Below are positions 55,887 to 64,000 of a stretch of 64,000 nt of DNA, piece after piece. The stretch lies in NCBI RefSeq assembly GCF_016908635.1, contig NZ_JAFBEG010000005.1:1-64000 (forward strand), in the 5' to 3' direction. Position numbers and translations under genes: made by a program. Numbering within the stretch: the stretch's first letter is position 1; the number at the start of each line of letters is the position of its first letter. Source of the stretch: Sporohalobacter salinus (lineage in GTDB: Bacteria > Bacillota > Halanaerobiia > Halobacteroidales > Acetohalobiaceae). The notes beneath the pieces are model-generated. The model made no database searches and was not told the DNA's origin. It saw only the letters and a program-made list of their open reading frames with translations.

Positions 55887-56255
55887 TCATTCCTCTTGAC
55901 CTGTCTCTTTTTCATCCTGATTTAAATCTTTCAGAATTTCAAAGATTCTAGCACCTCGTTCAATTGAATCATCATATCGAAATAGAATCTCTGGAGTATG
56001 GCGCAATCTTATTCTTTGACCTAGTTCCCGCCGTACATATCCAACAGCATTCTTAAGGCCTTCCATTGTCTCTTCTTTTGCCTCTTCATCATCTAAAACA
56101 CTAACAAACACCTTAGCATGGCGTAGATCCTCAGAAACTTCTACATCGGTTACTGTTACAAATCCAATCCGGGGATCTTTAATCTCTCTCTGTAACATTT
56201 GGCTAACTTCTTTCTTAATTAATTCTGCTACTCTTCGAGGACGATAATTCCCCAT
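55887..56255 (-). CDS. rbfA: Ribosome-binding factor A
   Basis: RbfA (122 aa) assists late 30S maturation and cold adaptation. It has a KH-like fold, with RPRRVAELIKKEVSQML at the start and RHTPEILFRYDDSIERGARI near the end. It follows infB by about 20 bases. Confidence 0.95.
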   Translation of the reverse strand: MGNYRPRRVAELIKKEVSQMLQREIKDPRIGFVTVTDVEVSEDLRHAKVFVSVLDDEEAKEETMEGLKNAVGYVRRELGQRIRLRHTPEILFRYDDSIERGARIFEILKDLNQDEKETGQEE

Positions 56256-56275
56256 TACAAATCAACTCCTATATT

Positions 56276-58288
56276 CTAAAGAGTTCTTTTGATCTCTTCA
56301 TAATCATAAATCTCAATTGTATCTCCAACTTTAATGTCATTAAAGTTTTCTAACCCTAGACCACACTCATATCCTTCAGCTACTTCTCGTACATCATCCT
56401 CAAATCGCTTTAATGATGCAATATCACCCTCAAAAACAACTACATTATCTCTTAACAAACGTGCTTTAGCATTACGACTTACCTTACCATCAGTTACATA
56501 AACTCCTGCTATAGTACCTACCTTTGGTACACTAAAGGTATCTCTTACATTAGCTCGACCTAAAACTATTTCCTTATAATCAGGTTCTAATAAACCTTCC
56601 ATAGCAGCTCTAATATCTTCAATTGCCTTATAAATGACACGGTAAGTACGGACATCTACCTGTTCTTTTTCAGCTGCTTGACGAGCATTATTATCAGGGC
56701 GAACATTAAACCCAATCACGATAGCATTAGAAGCAGTGGCTAACATAATATCAGCTTCTCGAACTGCTCCAACACCGCTATGAACTACATTAACTTGAAC
56801 TTCATCAGTACTTAACTGTAATAATGCTTCTTTAATTGCTTCTACAGATCCTTGAACGTCACCTTTGATAATAAGATTTAAATCTTTAATTTCTCCTTCT
56901 TGAATCTGTTCATATAAATCATCCAACGTAACTGCCTTTTTCTGAGCTAAATCCTGCTGTCGTTTCTGGTCCTGACGATTTTCAGCCAGTTTTCTAGCTT
57001 CTCTTTCTCCCTCAAGCACCTGTAATAAATCTCCAGCTTGAGGTACAGAATTAAAACCTAAAACTTCTACTGGTGTTGCTGGTCCAGCTTTTTCTATTCT
57101 CTCACCTTGATCATTGACTAAAGCCTTCACAGTACCATATGATAACCCAGCAACTACTGGATCTCCAATTTCTAGAGTTCCATTTTTAATTAAAACTGTA
57201 GCTACCGGTCCACGTCCCTTATCCAGTTCAGCCTCTACAACTACACCATTAGCTAAACGATCAGGATTGGCTTTTAATTCTTCCATTTCTGATACTAGGA
57301 CAACCATTTCTAACAATTCATCTATATTTTCCTTTTGAAGTGCAGAAATAGGAACACAAATAGTATTTCCGCCCCATTCTTCTGGTACTAATTCATATTC
57401 AGTTAATTCCTGTTTTACTCTTTCCGGTTGGGCATTATGCTTATCCACTTTATTAATAGCTACAATAATCGGTACATCAGCTGCTTTAGCATGATTAATT
57501 GCCTCCACTGTCTGGGGCATTACTCCGTCATCAGCAGCTATAATTAAAATAGCAATATCAGTTACTTGAGCTCCTCTAGCCCGCAATGAAGTAAAAGCCT
57601 CATGACCTGGAGTATCTAAAAAAGTAACCTTTTGATTATCAACACCTACCTGATAAGCACCGATATGTTGAGTAATTCCTCCAGCTTCACTTTCAGTAAC
57701 ATTAGTTTTGCGAATAGTATCTAAAAGTGTAGTTTTACCGTGATCAACATGTCCCATAACTGTAACTACAGGTGCTCTTTCCTTCATATCTTCCGGGTTA
57801 TCCTCTATATTCTGAACTAATTCATTATAAGAATTATCTTCTTTCTCTTCTTCAGCTTTAAATTTAACTTCATAACCATACTCTTCTAATACAATTTCAA
57901 TTGTTTCTTCATCTAATTCTTGATTAATTGTAGCCATAATCCCTAATCCAACTAATGTCTGCATTAAGGAATTAGGATCTTCATCCATTTCTTCAGCTAC
58001 TTCTTTTACTGTTAATGATCCTTCAAGTTCTATCACATCTTCACCGCTTTCAGTCTCAGTTTCTGCATCTTCGTCTGCTTTTTCTTTTTCAGTATCTTCT
58101 TTAGTAATTTTTTCTTTGTTTTCTTCATTATCTTCTTCTACCATTTCAGCTACTAAATCAGCTGTTTCATCCTCAACAGTACTCATATGACTACTAACAT
58201 CTTTACCTAATTCATTTAAAAGATCTATTATTTCTGAACTTTCTAAACCTAAATCCTCAGCTAATTTATAAATTCGTACCTTACCCAT
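56276..58288 (-). CDS. infB: Translation initiation factor IF-2
   Basis: IF-2 is the GTPase that brings initiator tRNA to the ribosome. From ATG 58288 (7 bases after GGAGG) it has 670 aa: an IF2_N helical part, a strongly acidic Glu/Asp linker, then the G domain with VMGHVDHGKTTLLD, LDTPGHEAF and NKVD, and three C-terminal domains. The genes ylxR and ylxQ, which in B. subtilis lie between nusA and infB, are missing: only 72 bases separate the two genes. Confidence 0.96.
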   Translation of the reverse strand: MGKVRIYKLAEDLGLESSEIIDLLNELGKDVSSHMSTVEDETADLVAEMVEEDNEENKEKITKEDTEKEKADEDAETETESGEDVIELEGSLTVKEVAEEMDEDPNSLMQTLVGLGIMATINQELDEETIEIVLEEYGYEVKFKAEEEKEDNSYNELVQNIEDNPEDMKERAPVVTVMGHVDHGKTTLLDTIRKTNVTESEAGGITQHIGAYQVGVDNQKVTFLDTPGHEAFTSLRARGAQVTDIAILIIAADDGVMPQTVEAINHAKAADVPIIVAINKVDKHNAQPERVKQELTEYELVPEEWGGNTICVPISALQKENIDELLEMVVLVSEMEELKANPDRLANGVVVEAELDKGRGPVATVLIKNGTLEIGDPVVAGLSYGTVKALVNDQGERIEKAGPATPVEVLGFNSVPQAGDLLQVLEGEREARKLAENRQDQKRQQDLAQKKAVTLDDLYEQIQEGEIKDLNLIIKGDVQGSVEAIKEALLQLSTDEVQVNVVHSGVGAVREADIMLATASNAIVIGFNVRPDNNARQAAEKEQVDVRTYRVIYKAIEDIRAAMEGLLEPDYKEIVLGRANVRDTFSVPKVGTIAGVYVTDGKVSRNAKARLLRDNVVVFEGDIASLKRFEDDVREVAEGYECGLGLENFNDIKVGDTIEIYDYEEIKRTL

Positions 58289-58360
58289 ATTACGCACCTC
58301 CAACTAATTTATACAAAACTACTCAACCTACAAAATAAATCTATTAAAAGACCTTACAAT

Positions 58361-59485
58361 TTAATTAAGGTCGGAACTCAAATCTACTTCAGTAAAATCA
58401 AAATTAGAACCTTCTCCAGCTTCAACTTTATCCATGTTGTCCAATAATTCTTCATCTACTTCAGATTCACTCTTAATATCTATCTTCCAACCGGTCAATT
58501 TAGCTGCTAAACGAGCATTCTGTCCTTCTTTCCCGATAGCTAATGACAATTGGTAATCAGGAACTACTACTACAGCTACCTGTTCTTCTTCATCAATTTT
58601 AACTCCAGTAACTTCAGATGGACTTAAAGCATTAGCAATAAACTTAGCTGGATTTTCGCTCCAATTAACAATATCTATCTTTTCCCCGTTTAATTCATCG
58701 ACTACTGCCTGTACTCGCATACCGTTAGGTCCAACACAAGAACCAATAGGGTCTACCTCAGCTTCAGTAGAATTTACAGCTATTTTAGATCTAAACCCTG
58801 CTTCTCTAGCTACTGCTTCAATTCTAACTACTCCATCATGGATCTCTGGTACTTCCAATTCAAAAAGTCGTTTTAATAACCCAGGATGAGTTCGCGATAC
58901 TAAAATATTTGGTCCCTTCGTTGTTTGCTTAACCTCAACAATATAAATCTTAATTCTTTCACTTGGTTCATAGTTTTCATTGGATATCTGTTCTGGGGGA
59001 ATTAGGATAGCTTCAGTGCGGCCTAAATCTACAATTACATTCTTCTTATGATGCCGCTGAATAATTCCAGTAACTATTTCTCCCTCCATATCAGCAAATT
59101 CTTCATAAATAATATCGCGTTCTGCCTCTCTAATTCGCTGAATCACTACCTGTTTAGCTGTCTGAGCAGCAATTCTACCAAAATTAGCCGGAGTCACTTC
59201 AACTGAAACAACGTCTCCTACTTCATAATTAGGATCAATTTCTCTAGCTTCCGATAGAGACATCTCCAAATTAGAATCGCTAACTTCTTCTACTATCTCT
59301 CTATTAGAGTAAACATTTACTTCTCCGTTTTCCTCATCAATTTCAATCTCTACATTCTGTTTTGAACCAAAATTCTTCTTATAGGCCGATTCTAAGGCTG
59401 CCTTCAAAGCATCAAGTAACATGTCTTTAGGAATATTCTTATCCTTCTCAATATCTTCTAAAGCCTGAATTAATTCTATATTCAT
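58361..59485 (-). CDS. nusA: Transcription termination/antitermination factor NusA
   Basis: NusA (374 aa) binds RNA polymerase and affects pausing, termination and rRNA antitermination. It has the N-terminal polymerase-binding domain, an S1 domain (EGEIVTGIIQRHHKKNVIV) and two KH domains (CVGPNGMRVQAVVDEL and AIGKEGQNARLAAKLTGW). It lacks the C-terminal acidic repeats of proteobacterial NusA, normal for Firmicutes. It follows rimP by 22 bases. Confidence 0.96.
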   Translation of the reverse strand: MNIELIQALEDIEKDKNIPKDMLLDALKAALESAYKKNFGSKQNVEIEIDEENGEVNVYSNREIVEEVSDSNLEMSLSEAREIDPNYEVGDVVSVEVTPANFGRIAAQTAKQVVIQRIREAERDIIYEEFADMEGEIVTGIIQRHHKKNVIVDLGRTEAILIPPEQISNENYEPSERIKIYIVEVKQTTKGPNILVSRTHPGLLKRLFELEVPEIHDGVVRIEAVAREAGFRSKIAVNSTEAEVDPIGSCVGPNGMRVQAVVDELNGEKIDIVNWSENPAKFIANALSPSEVTGVKIDEEEQVAVVVVPDYQLSLAIGKEGQNARLAAKLTGWKIDIKSESEVDEELLDNMDKVEAGEGSNFDFTEVDLSSDLN

Positions 59486-59507
59486 CTTTATGCCTCCTTT
59501 ATTACCC

Positions 59508-59969
59508 TTAAAATTCCAGAGCTAAATTTGCCTTGGCAATCTTATCTCTATCAATCTCAATCACATCATCATTATCAAGCTTCAATTTAATTTTATTATC
59601 AATTATTTCCAATAATTCTCCAGTAAATGATTTTTCCCCATTAACTGGAGCATATGTAGAAACATCAATTAAATGACCAGTAAATTTTTTGAAATCATCT
59701 TTTTCTTTCAACGGTCGATCTAAACCAGGTGATGAAACCTCTAATATATATGATTTCTCGATAGGATCTTCAATATCTAACTGAGCACTAACCTCCTGAC
59801 TGATCTCCTGGCAGTCATCCAAAGTAATTCCTTCTGCTTTATCAACAAAAATCCTCAAGATCCAATTTTGTCCTTCTTTCTGATACTCTGTATCAACTAA
59901 TTCTAAACCATGATTTTCAACAATTGGTTGGGCCAAGTCAAATATATAATCTTCTATTTTCTGTCCCAT
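59508..59969 (-). CDS. rimP: Ribosome maturation factor RimP
   Basis: RimP (153 aa) is needed for 30S maturation. It contains VEVSSPGLDRPLK in the form LEVSSPGLDRPLKEKDDF and an SH3-like C-terminal part. AAAGGAGGGA precedes the ATG. It is the first gene of the rimP-nusA-infB-rbfA-nrnA-truB-ribF operon. Confidence 0.95.
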   Translation of the reverse strand: MGQKIEDYIFDLAQPIVENHGLELVDTEYQKEGQNWILRIFVDKAEGITLDDCQEISQEVSAQLDIEDPIEKSYILEVSSPGLDRPLKEKDDFKKFTGHLIDVSTYAPVNGEKSFTGELLEIIDNKIKLKLDNDDVIEIDRDKIAKANLALEF

Positions 59970-60055
59970 ATATTACTCCCTCCTTTGTTACCTAGTCTTT
60001 CCTAACAAATTACCTTTATTCTCTAATAATCATCATTATTAAGTCATCTAAAAAT

Positions 60056-60092
60056 ACAAGGAAAGAGTGGGATAGTCGCCTAACCCACTCTT
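60056..60092 (-). terminator. Hairpin in the rimP leader, attenuator or polC terminator
   Basis: AAGAGTGGG and CCCACTCTT form a perfect nine-bp stem around a 12-base loop. The minus strand continues CCTTGTATTTTTAG. It lies about 78 bases after the polC stop and also downstream of the rimP promoter, so it sits in both transcripts. Which one it serves is open. Confidence 0.5.
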
Positions 60093-60127
60093 AACTACTA
60101 AAAATATACACATTGTACCCAGATAAT

Positions 60128-60156
60128 ATTTTAGCACATTATTAAAATTTTTGCAA
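60128..60156 (-). promoter_or_regulatory. Promoter of the rimP-nusA-infB operon
   Basis: On the minus strand there is TTGCAA (60156-60151), a 17-base spacer and TAAAAT (60133-60128), with TG one base before the -10. It starts 14 bases after polC and gives a leader of about 150 bases that includes the hairpin at 60063-60092. Confidence 0.6.
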
Positions 60157-60169
60157 GGGCCATTCCTTA

Positions 60170-63100
60170 TTACTGAAAGAAGGATAGCTGATTTGTTTCC
60201 GGTAATCCATCAAGACAGCCATGTTCTTTCATCACTTCAATTACAGTTTTACTAATACTAGACCGATTTTTTAGATCTTCAATTGAACTAAATTCACCTT
60301 CACTTCTAGCTTGAATTATACTATCAGCTGCACTTTTACCTAACCCTTGTAAAGTAATCAATGGCGGTCTTAAACCATTATCAGTAATCTTAAATTCATC
60401 AGCTTCTGAATCATAAAGATCAACATTCACAAATTCAATTCCCCGAACTAAAGCTTCAATTACTATTTCTAAAACAGTTAAAGTATTCTTATCCTTCTGA
60501 GTAGCATCATTACCCTTAGCTTTAATTTCTTGAATTTTCTTTTTAATAAAGTCTTTGCCCTGAGAAACTATCTGAGCATCAAAATCAGCAGACTTAATTG
60601 TAAAATAAGTATTATAAAAAGCTTCAGGATAGTGAACCTTAAAGAAAGCAATTCTAAAAGCCATCATTACATAGGCTACAGCATGGGCTTTTGGAAACAT
60701 ATACTTAATCTTTTTACAGGACTTAATATACCAGTCAGGTACATCCTGTTTGCGCATTGCTTTTTCTTCTTCTTCAGTCAACCCTTTTCCTTTTCTAACA
60801 TGTTCCATAATCCAGAAGGCTTTACTAGCTTCTACTCCTTTCTGTAATAAATTATTCATGATATCATCTCGAACAGAAATAACCTCTGATAATTCAGCTG
60901 TTCCTTTATCAATTAGATCCTGAGCATTATTTAACCAAACATCGGTTCCATGGGAAAGACCACTAATTCGTACCAATTCAGCAAAAGTAGTTGGTCGCGT
61001 ATCTTCCAACATCTGTCTAACAAAACTAGTTCCAAACTCTGGAATACCTAAACTCCCTACAGTAGTACCAATTTCTTCTTCACTTACTCCTAACGGTTCT
61101 ACTCCAGAAAAAATAGCCATAGTTTTAGAATCATCTAATGGAATTGATTTAGGATCAACTCCCGTTAAATCCTGCAACATTCTAATCGTAGTTGGGTCAT
61201 CATGACCTAAAATATCTAACTTTAAAATCCTACCGCTGATCGAATGATAATCAAAATGTGTCGTTAAAACATCCGAATCTTGGTCATTAGCTGGCCTCTG
61301 AATTGGAGTAAAATCAAAGATCTCCTTATCCTGAGGTACCACCATCTGTCCTCCAGGATGCTGTCCTGTAGTTTTACGAGCCCCCGTACAACCATCTACT
61401 AATCGATTAACTTCTGCTCTCCGTAGTGTAATATCGCGATCATCCATATATCCCTTCACAAACCCATAGGCTGTTCTATCAGCAATAGTTGAAATAGTAC
61501 CTGCTCTATAAACATGATCTTCACCAAAAAGTTCTTCGGTATACCGATGAACCTTAGGTTGATATTCGCCAGAAAAGTTAAGATCAATATCAGGAACTTT
61601 ATCGCCTTTAAAGCCCATGAAAACTTCAAAAGGAATATCTGATCCAGCTTTGATTAGATCTGCTTCACACTCCGGGCATGCCTTATCAGGTAGATCAAAT
61701 CCAATACCAACTGAACCATCAGTAAAGAACTTAGAATATTGACATTTAGGACAGACATAATGCGGTGCCAATGGATTTACTTCCGTAATATCACACATAG
61801 TTGCCACTAAAGAAGAACCTACTGATCCCCGCGAACCAACTAAGTAACCATCATCTAATGACTTCTTAACTAATTTATGAGAAATGAGATAAATAACTGC
61901 AAAACCATTACCTATGATTGCATCTAGTTCTTTCTCCAACCGATTAGCTACTATCTCAGGAAGCTCATCACCATAAATTGATCGAGCTTTATTATAAGTC
62001 ATCTGCTTAACTTCCTCTACTGCTCCTTCAATTTCAGGAGTAAATAGACCATCCGGTACAGGTTTAATATCTTCGACTAGTTCTACAATCTTTTTTGGAT
62101 TTTCAATTACTACTTCTCTAGCTATCTCTGGTTCGAAATAATCAAATTCAGCTAACATTTCCTCTGTAGTTCTATAATAAAGAGGAGCCTGATCTTCAGC
62201 ATCATCAAACCCTTGACCTTCCATCAAAATTTCACGATAAATTTTATCTTCTGGATCAAGAAAATGTACATCACAAGTAGCAATTACTGGTTTATTCAAT
62301 TTCTCTCCTAATTGATAAATCTGTTGGTTAATCTCCTTTAGTTCTTCTTTTGAATCAACTTGTTCATTCTCTATTAAAAACTGATTATTACCTAATGGTT
62401 GAATCTCTAAGTAATCATAGAATTCAGCAATATCTCGAATAGTACTCTCATCCTTACCATTGATAATAGCCTGATAAAGCTGACCTGCCTCACAAGCACT
62501 ACCAATAATTAATCCCTCTCGACGTTTTAAAAGATCACTTTTTAAAATTCGCGGCACTCGATGAAAAGTTTCAATATGTGCCTTTGAAACTAACTTATAT
62601 AAATTCTTCATCCCCTGCTGATTCTTAACTAAGATAACTGCATGATAAGGTCGAAGACGCTTATAATCTATCTCACTGCTTAATTCATTAACTTCAGTCA
62701 GATTATCAACTTCATTTTCTTTTAAAATATCTAATAATTCCAATAAAATTTCTGCTGTTACCTCAGCATCATCAACAGCCCGATGATGATTATCTAAAGA
62801 CTTATCAAACTCTTTTGCCAATCTATTTAACTTAAAACTCTTTAAATCTAGCAACGCTCGAGCTAAATTAAGAGTATCCAAGGCAGAATTATCTAAAGCA
62901 GACTTCCCTATAGACTGAAGCTTATTATTGATAAAATCACGATCAAAAGATAAATTATGTGCTACTATCGTTGCTTCGCCTACAAAGTCTAAAAATTCAT
63001 CTAATGCTTCTTCTTTTTTTGGTTTTCCAGCTACCATACTATTATCGATCCCTGTTAATTCTACTATCCGTTCCGGGATATCTGTTTCAGGATCAACTAA

Positions 63101-64000
63101 TGTTCCAAATCTATCCACTATCTTGCCGCCCTTAACTTTAGCAGCTCCAATTTCTATTATTTCATTATTATGTGGATTAAAGCCAGTTGTCTCTAGATCA
63201 AAAACAACATACTCTGCTTCTGTCAGTTTAACATCAATCCCATTGATCACAATCGGTTCTCCATCATCAATTAAATATGCTTCTAAACCATAAATCAACT
63301 TTAAGTCCAGATCATTTGCAATATTATAAGCTTCAGGAAAAGCCTGAACTACTCCATGATCAGTAATAGCTAAAGCCTGATGACCCCAATCTGCTGCCCG
63401 CTTAATTACATCTTCTAATTTCACTACTGAATCCATTGCACTCATTTGGGTATGGAGATGAAGTTCAACCCTCTTTTCTTCAGCATTATCCTCCTTTATT
63501 TCAGGCTGAAACCGGCTTACATCTCGCGGCATCACTGTTAATTCCTGAGTATATTTATCAATTTGAGCTCTCCCTCTAACTCTAATCCAATCACCTTCTG
63601 AAATATTAGACCCTACTTCACCATTATTATCTTCAAATACTTTAGCTGTAATCGAATCAGTAGTATCAGTAATAGCAAAAATAACTAAATCTCTACCACT
63701 TTTTAATTCTCTAATCTCTAAGCTTATTACCTTCCCCTGTATAGTCACACTACGTTCCTCACTCTGAAGTTCTTCAATCTTCTTAGGATCTGATTTAATC
63801 TTTTTCCCCTTAATAATCCTAGAACTATTATTAGACTTACTCCCCTGGGAAGAACCACTCTGTTTTTCCATTTGAGAATCAACTGAAGCCATTAAATCAT
63901 TAATATATTCTTCATTTTCTTGCTGTTGTTTTTTTGATAAAGCCTCTACTTCTTCACTAAAGTCTCCTAATTCAAAATTAACTGTAATCTCTTTATTTAA
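60170..64000 (-). CDS. polC: DNA polymerase III alpha subunit, PolC type (5' end beyond window)
   Basis: PolC is the replicative polymerase of low-GC Firmicutes. 1276 codons are visible; the frame stays open for 36 codons upstream of the ATG at 63892 and runs off the right edge, so that ATG is internal. Domains in order: OB fold, PHP domain (HLHTQMSAMDS) interrupted by a DnaQ-like exonuclease (VFDLETTGFNPHNNEIIEIG), a zinc site with CPKC and CPEC, and the polymerase core (DKVPDIDLNFSGEYQ). Helix-hairpin-helix segments close the protein. It directly precedes rimP, as in B. subtilis. Confidence 0.96.
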   Translation of the reverse strand, partial: LNKEITVNFELGDFSEEVEALSKKQQQENEEYINDLMASVDSQMEKQSGSSQGSKSNNSSRIIKGKKIKSDPKKIEELQSEERSVTIQGKVISLEIRELKSGRDLVIFAITDTTDSITAKVFEDNNGEVGSNISEGDWIRVRGRAQIDKYTQELTVMPRDVSRFQPEIKEDNAEEKRVELHLHTQMSAMDSVVKLEDVIKRAADWGHQALAITDHGVVQAFPEAYNIANDLDLKLIYGLEAYLIDDGEPIVINGIDVKLTEAEYVVFDLETTGFNPHNNEIIEIGAAKVKGGKIVDRFGTLVDPETDIPERIVELTGIDNSMVAGKPKKEEALDEFLDFVGEATIVAHNLSFDRDFINNKLQSIGKSALDNSALDTLNLARALLDLKSFKLNRLAKEFDKSLDNHHRAVDDAEVTAEILLELLDILKENEVDNLTEVNELSSEIDYKRLRPYHAVILVKNQQGMKNLYKLVSKAHIETFHRVPRILKSDLLKRREGLIIGSACEAGQLYQAIINGKDESTIRDIAEFYDYLEIQPLGNNQFLIENEQVDSKEELKEINQQIYQLGEKLNKPVIATCDVHFLDPEDKIYREILMEGQGFDDAEDQAPLYYRTTEEMLAEFDYFEPEIAREVVIENPKKIVELVEDIKPVPDGLFTPEIEGAVEEVKQMTYNKARSIYGDELPEIVANRLEKELDAIIGNGFAVIYLISHKLVKKSLDDGYLVGSRGSVGSSLVATMCDITEVNPLAPHYVCPKCQYSKFFTDGSVGIGFDLPDKACPECEADLIKAGSDIPFEVFMGFKGDKVPDIDLNFSGEYQPKVHRYTEELFGEDHVYRAGTISTIADRTAYGFVKGYMDDRDITLRRAEVNRLVDGCTGARKTTGQHPGGQMVVPQDKEIFDFTPIQRPANDQDSDVLTTHFDYHSISGRILKLDILGHDDPTTIRMLQDLTGVDPKSIPLDDSKTMAIFSGVEPLGVSEEEIGTTVGSLGIPEFGTSFVRQMLEDTRPTTFAELVRISGLSHGTDVWLNNAQDLIDKGTAELSEVISVRDDIMNNLLQKGVEASKAFWIMEHVRKGKGLTEEEEKAMRKQDVPDWYIKSCKKIKYMFPKAHAVAYVMMAFRIAFFKVHYPEAFYNTYFTIKSADFDAQIVSQGKDFIKKKIQEIKAKGNDATQKDKNTLTVLEIVIEALVRGIEFVNVDLYDSEADEFKITDNGLRPPLITLQGLGKSAADSIIQARSEGEFSSIEDLKNRSSISKTVIEVMKEHGCLDGLPETNQLSFFQ

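Noticed and set aside
62928-63293. Open frame of 121 codons antisense to polC
   Set aside because: A mirror of the conserved exonuclease part of polC; its low-complexity product carries no motif.

Overview
The window is an ordinary stretch of chromosome from a low-GC, endospore-forming, anaerobe-type Firmicute. Three features point to sporulation: a GerA/GerB/GerC germinant receptor, dipicolinate synthase (dpaA/dpaB), and several spore-associated cell-wall enzymes. Gene order in two blocks matches the Bacillus subtilis chromosome (polC-rimP-nusA-infB-rbfA...truB-ribF-rpsO-pnp, and ymxH...dpaA-dpaB-asd-dapG-dapA-rnj-tepA-ylzJ...spoIIIE). A zinc-binding protein without a lipobox, a sodium/proline symporter and many acidic proteins would fit a salt-adapted diderm clostridium such as the Halanaerobiales. 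That placement is an inference, not shown by a marker gene.

Layout from left to right. Positions 1-250 hold an arginine-box promoter firing leftward out of the window, then the putP terminator. Positions 250-3060 hold putP and a frameshifted HD-GYP gene. Positions 3320-9903 (+ strand) hold znuA-znuC-znuB and a three-gene germinant receptor operon. Positions 9954-14365 (- strand) hold argC-argJ-argB-argD behind a promoter overlapped by an ARG box. Positions 14542-24964 hold a cold-shock gene, a Ca2+-type P-ATPase, a compact SNF2 helicase, surE, tRNA-Pro and tRNA-Met (the latter two on +), a CPBP protease, a RodZ-like gene, uppP, recU and a group-2 sigma factor that seems to start at ATT. Positions 25174-31477 hold a DUF378 protein, a LysM protein, ftsK/spoIIIE and two Na+/Pi symporters. 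Positions 31699-40660 hold ylzJ, tepA, RNase J and the six-gene dapB-dpaA-dpaB-asd-dapG-dapA operon behind a lysine riboswitch. Positions 40738-46862 hold stress and sporulation genes, dut and cell-wall genes. Positions 46945-50311 hold a JAB-DinG helicase fusion and nfo. Positions 50416-64000 hold pnp-rpsO-ribF-truB-nrnA-rbfA-infB-nusA-rimP and polC, whose 5' end lies beyond the right edge.

How the parts connect. The diaminopimelate operon makes dihydrodipicolinate, which DapB takes toward lysine and peptidoglycan while DpaA/DpaB take it toward spore dipicolinate. All six genes sit behind one lysine riboswitch, with a candidate mother-cell promoter directly before dpaA. Arginine control is visible at two promoters of almost identical design, one of them serving a gene outside the window. 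No insertion sequence, prophage, CRISPR array or defence island was found. The points most worth a second look are regulatory or about protein architecture rather than a new mobile system.
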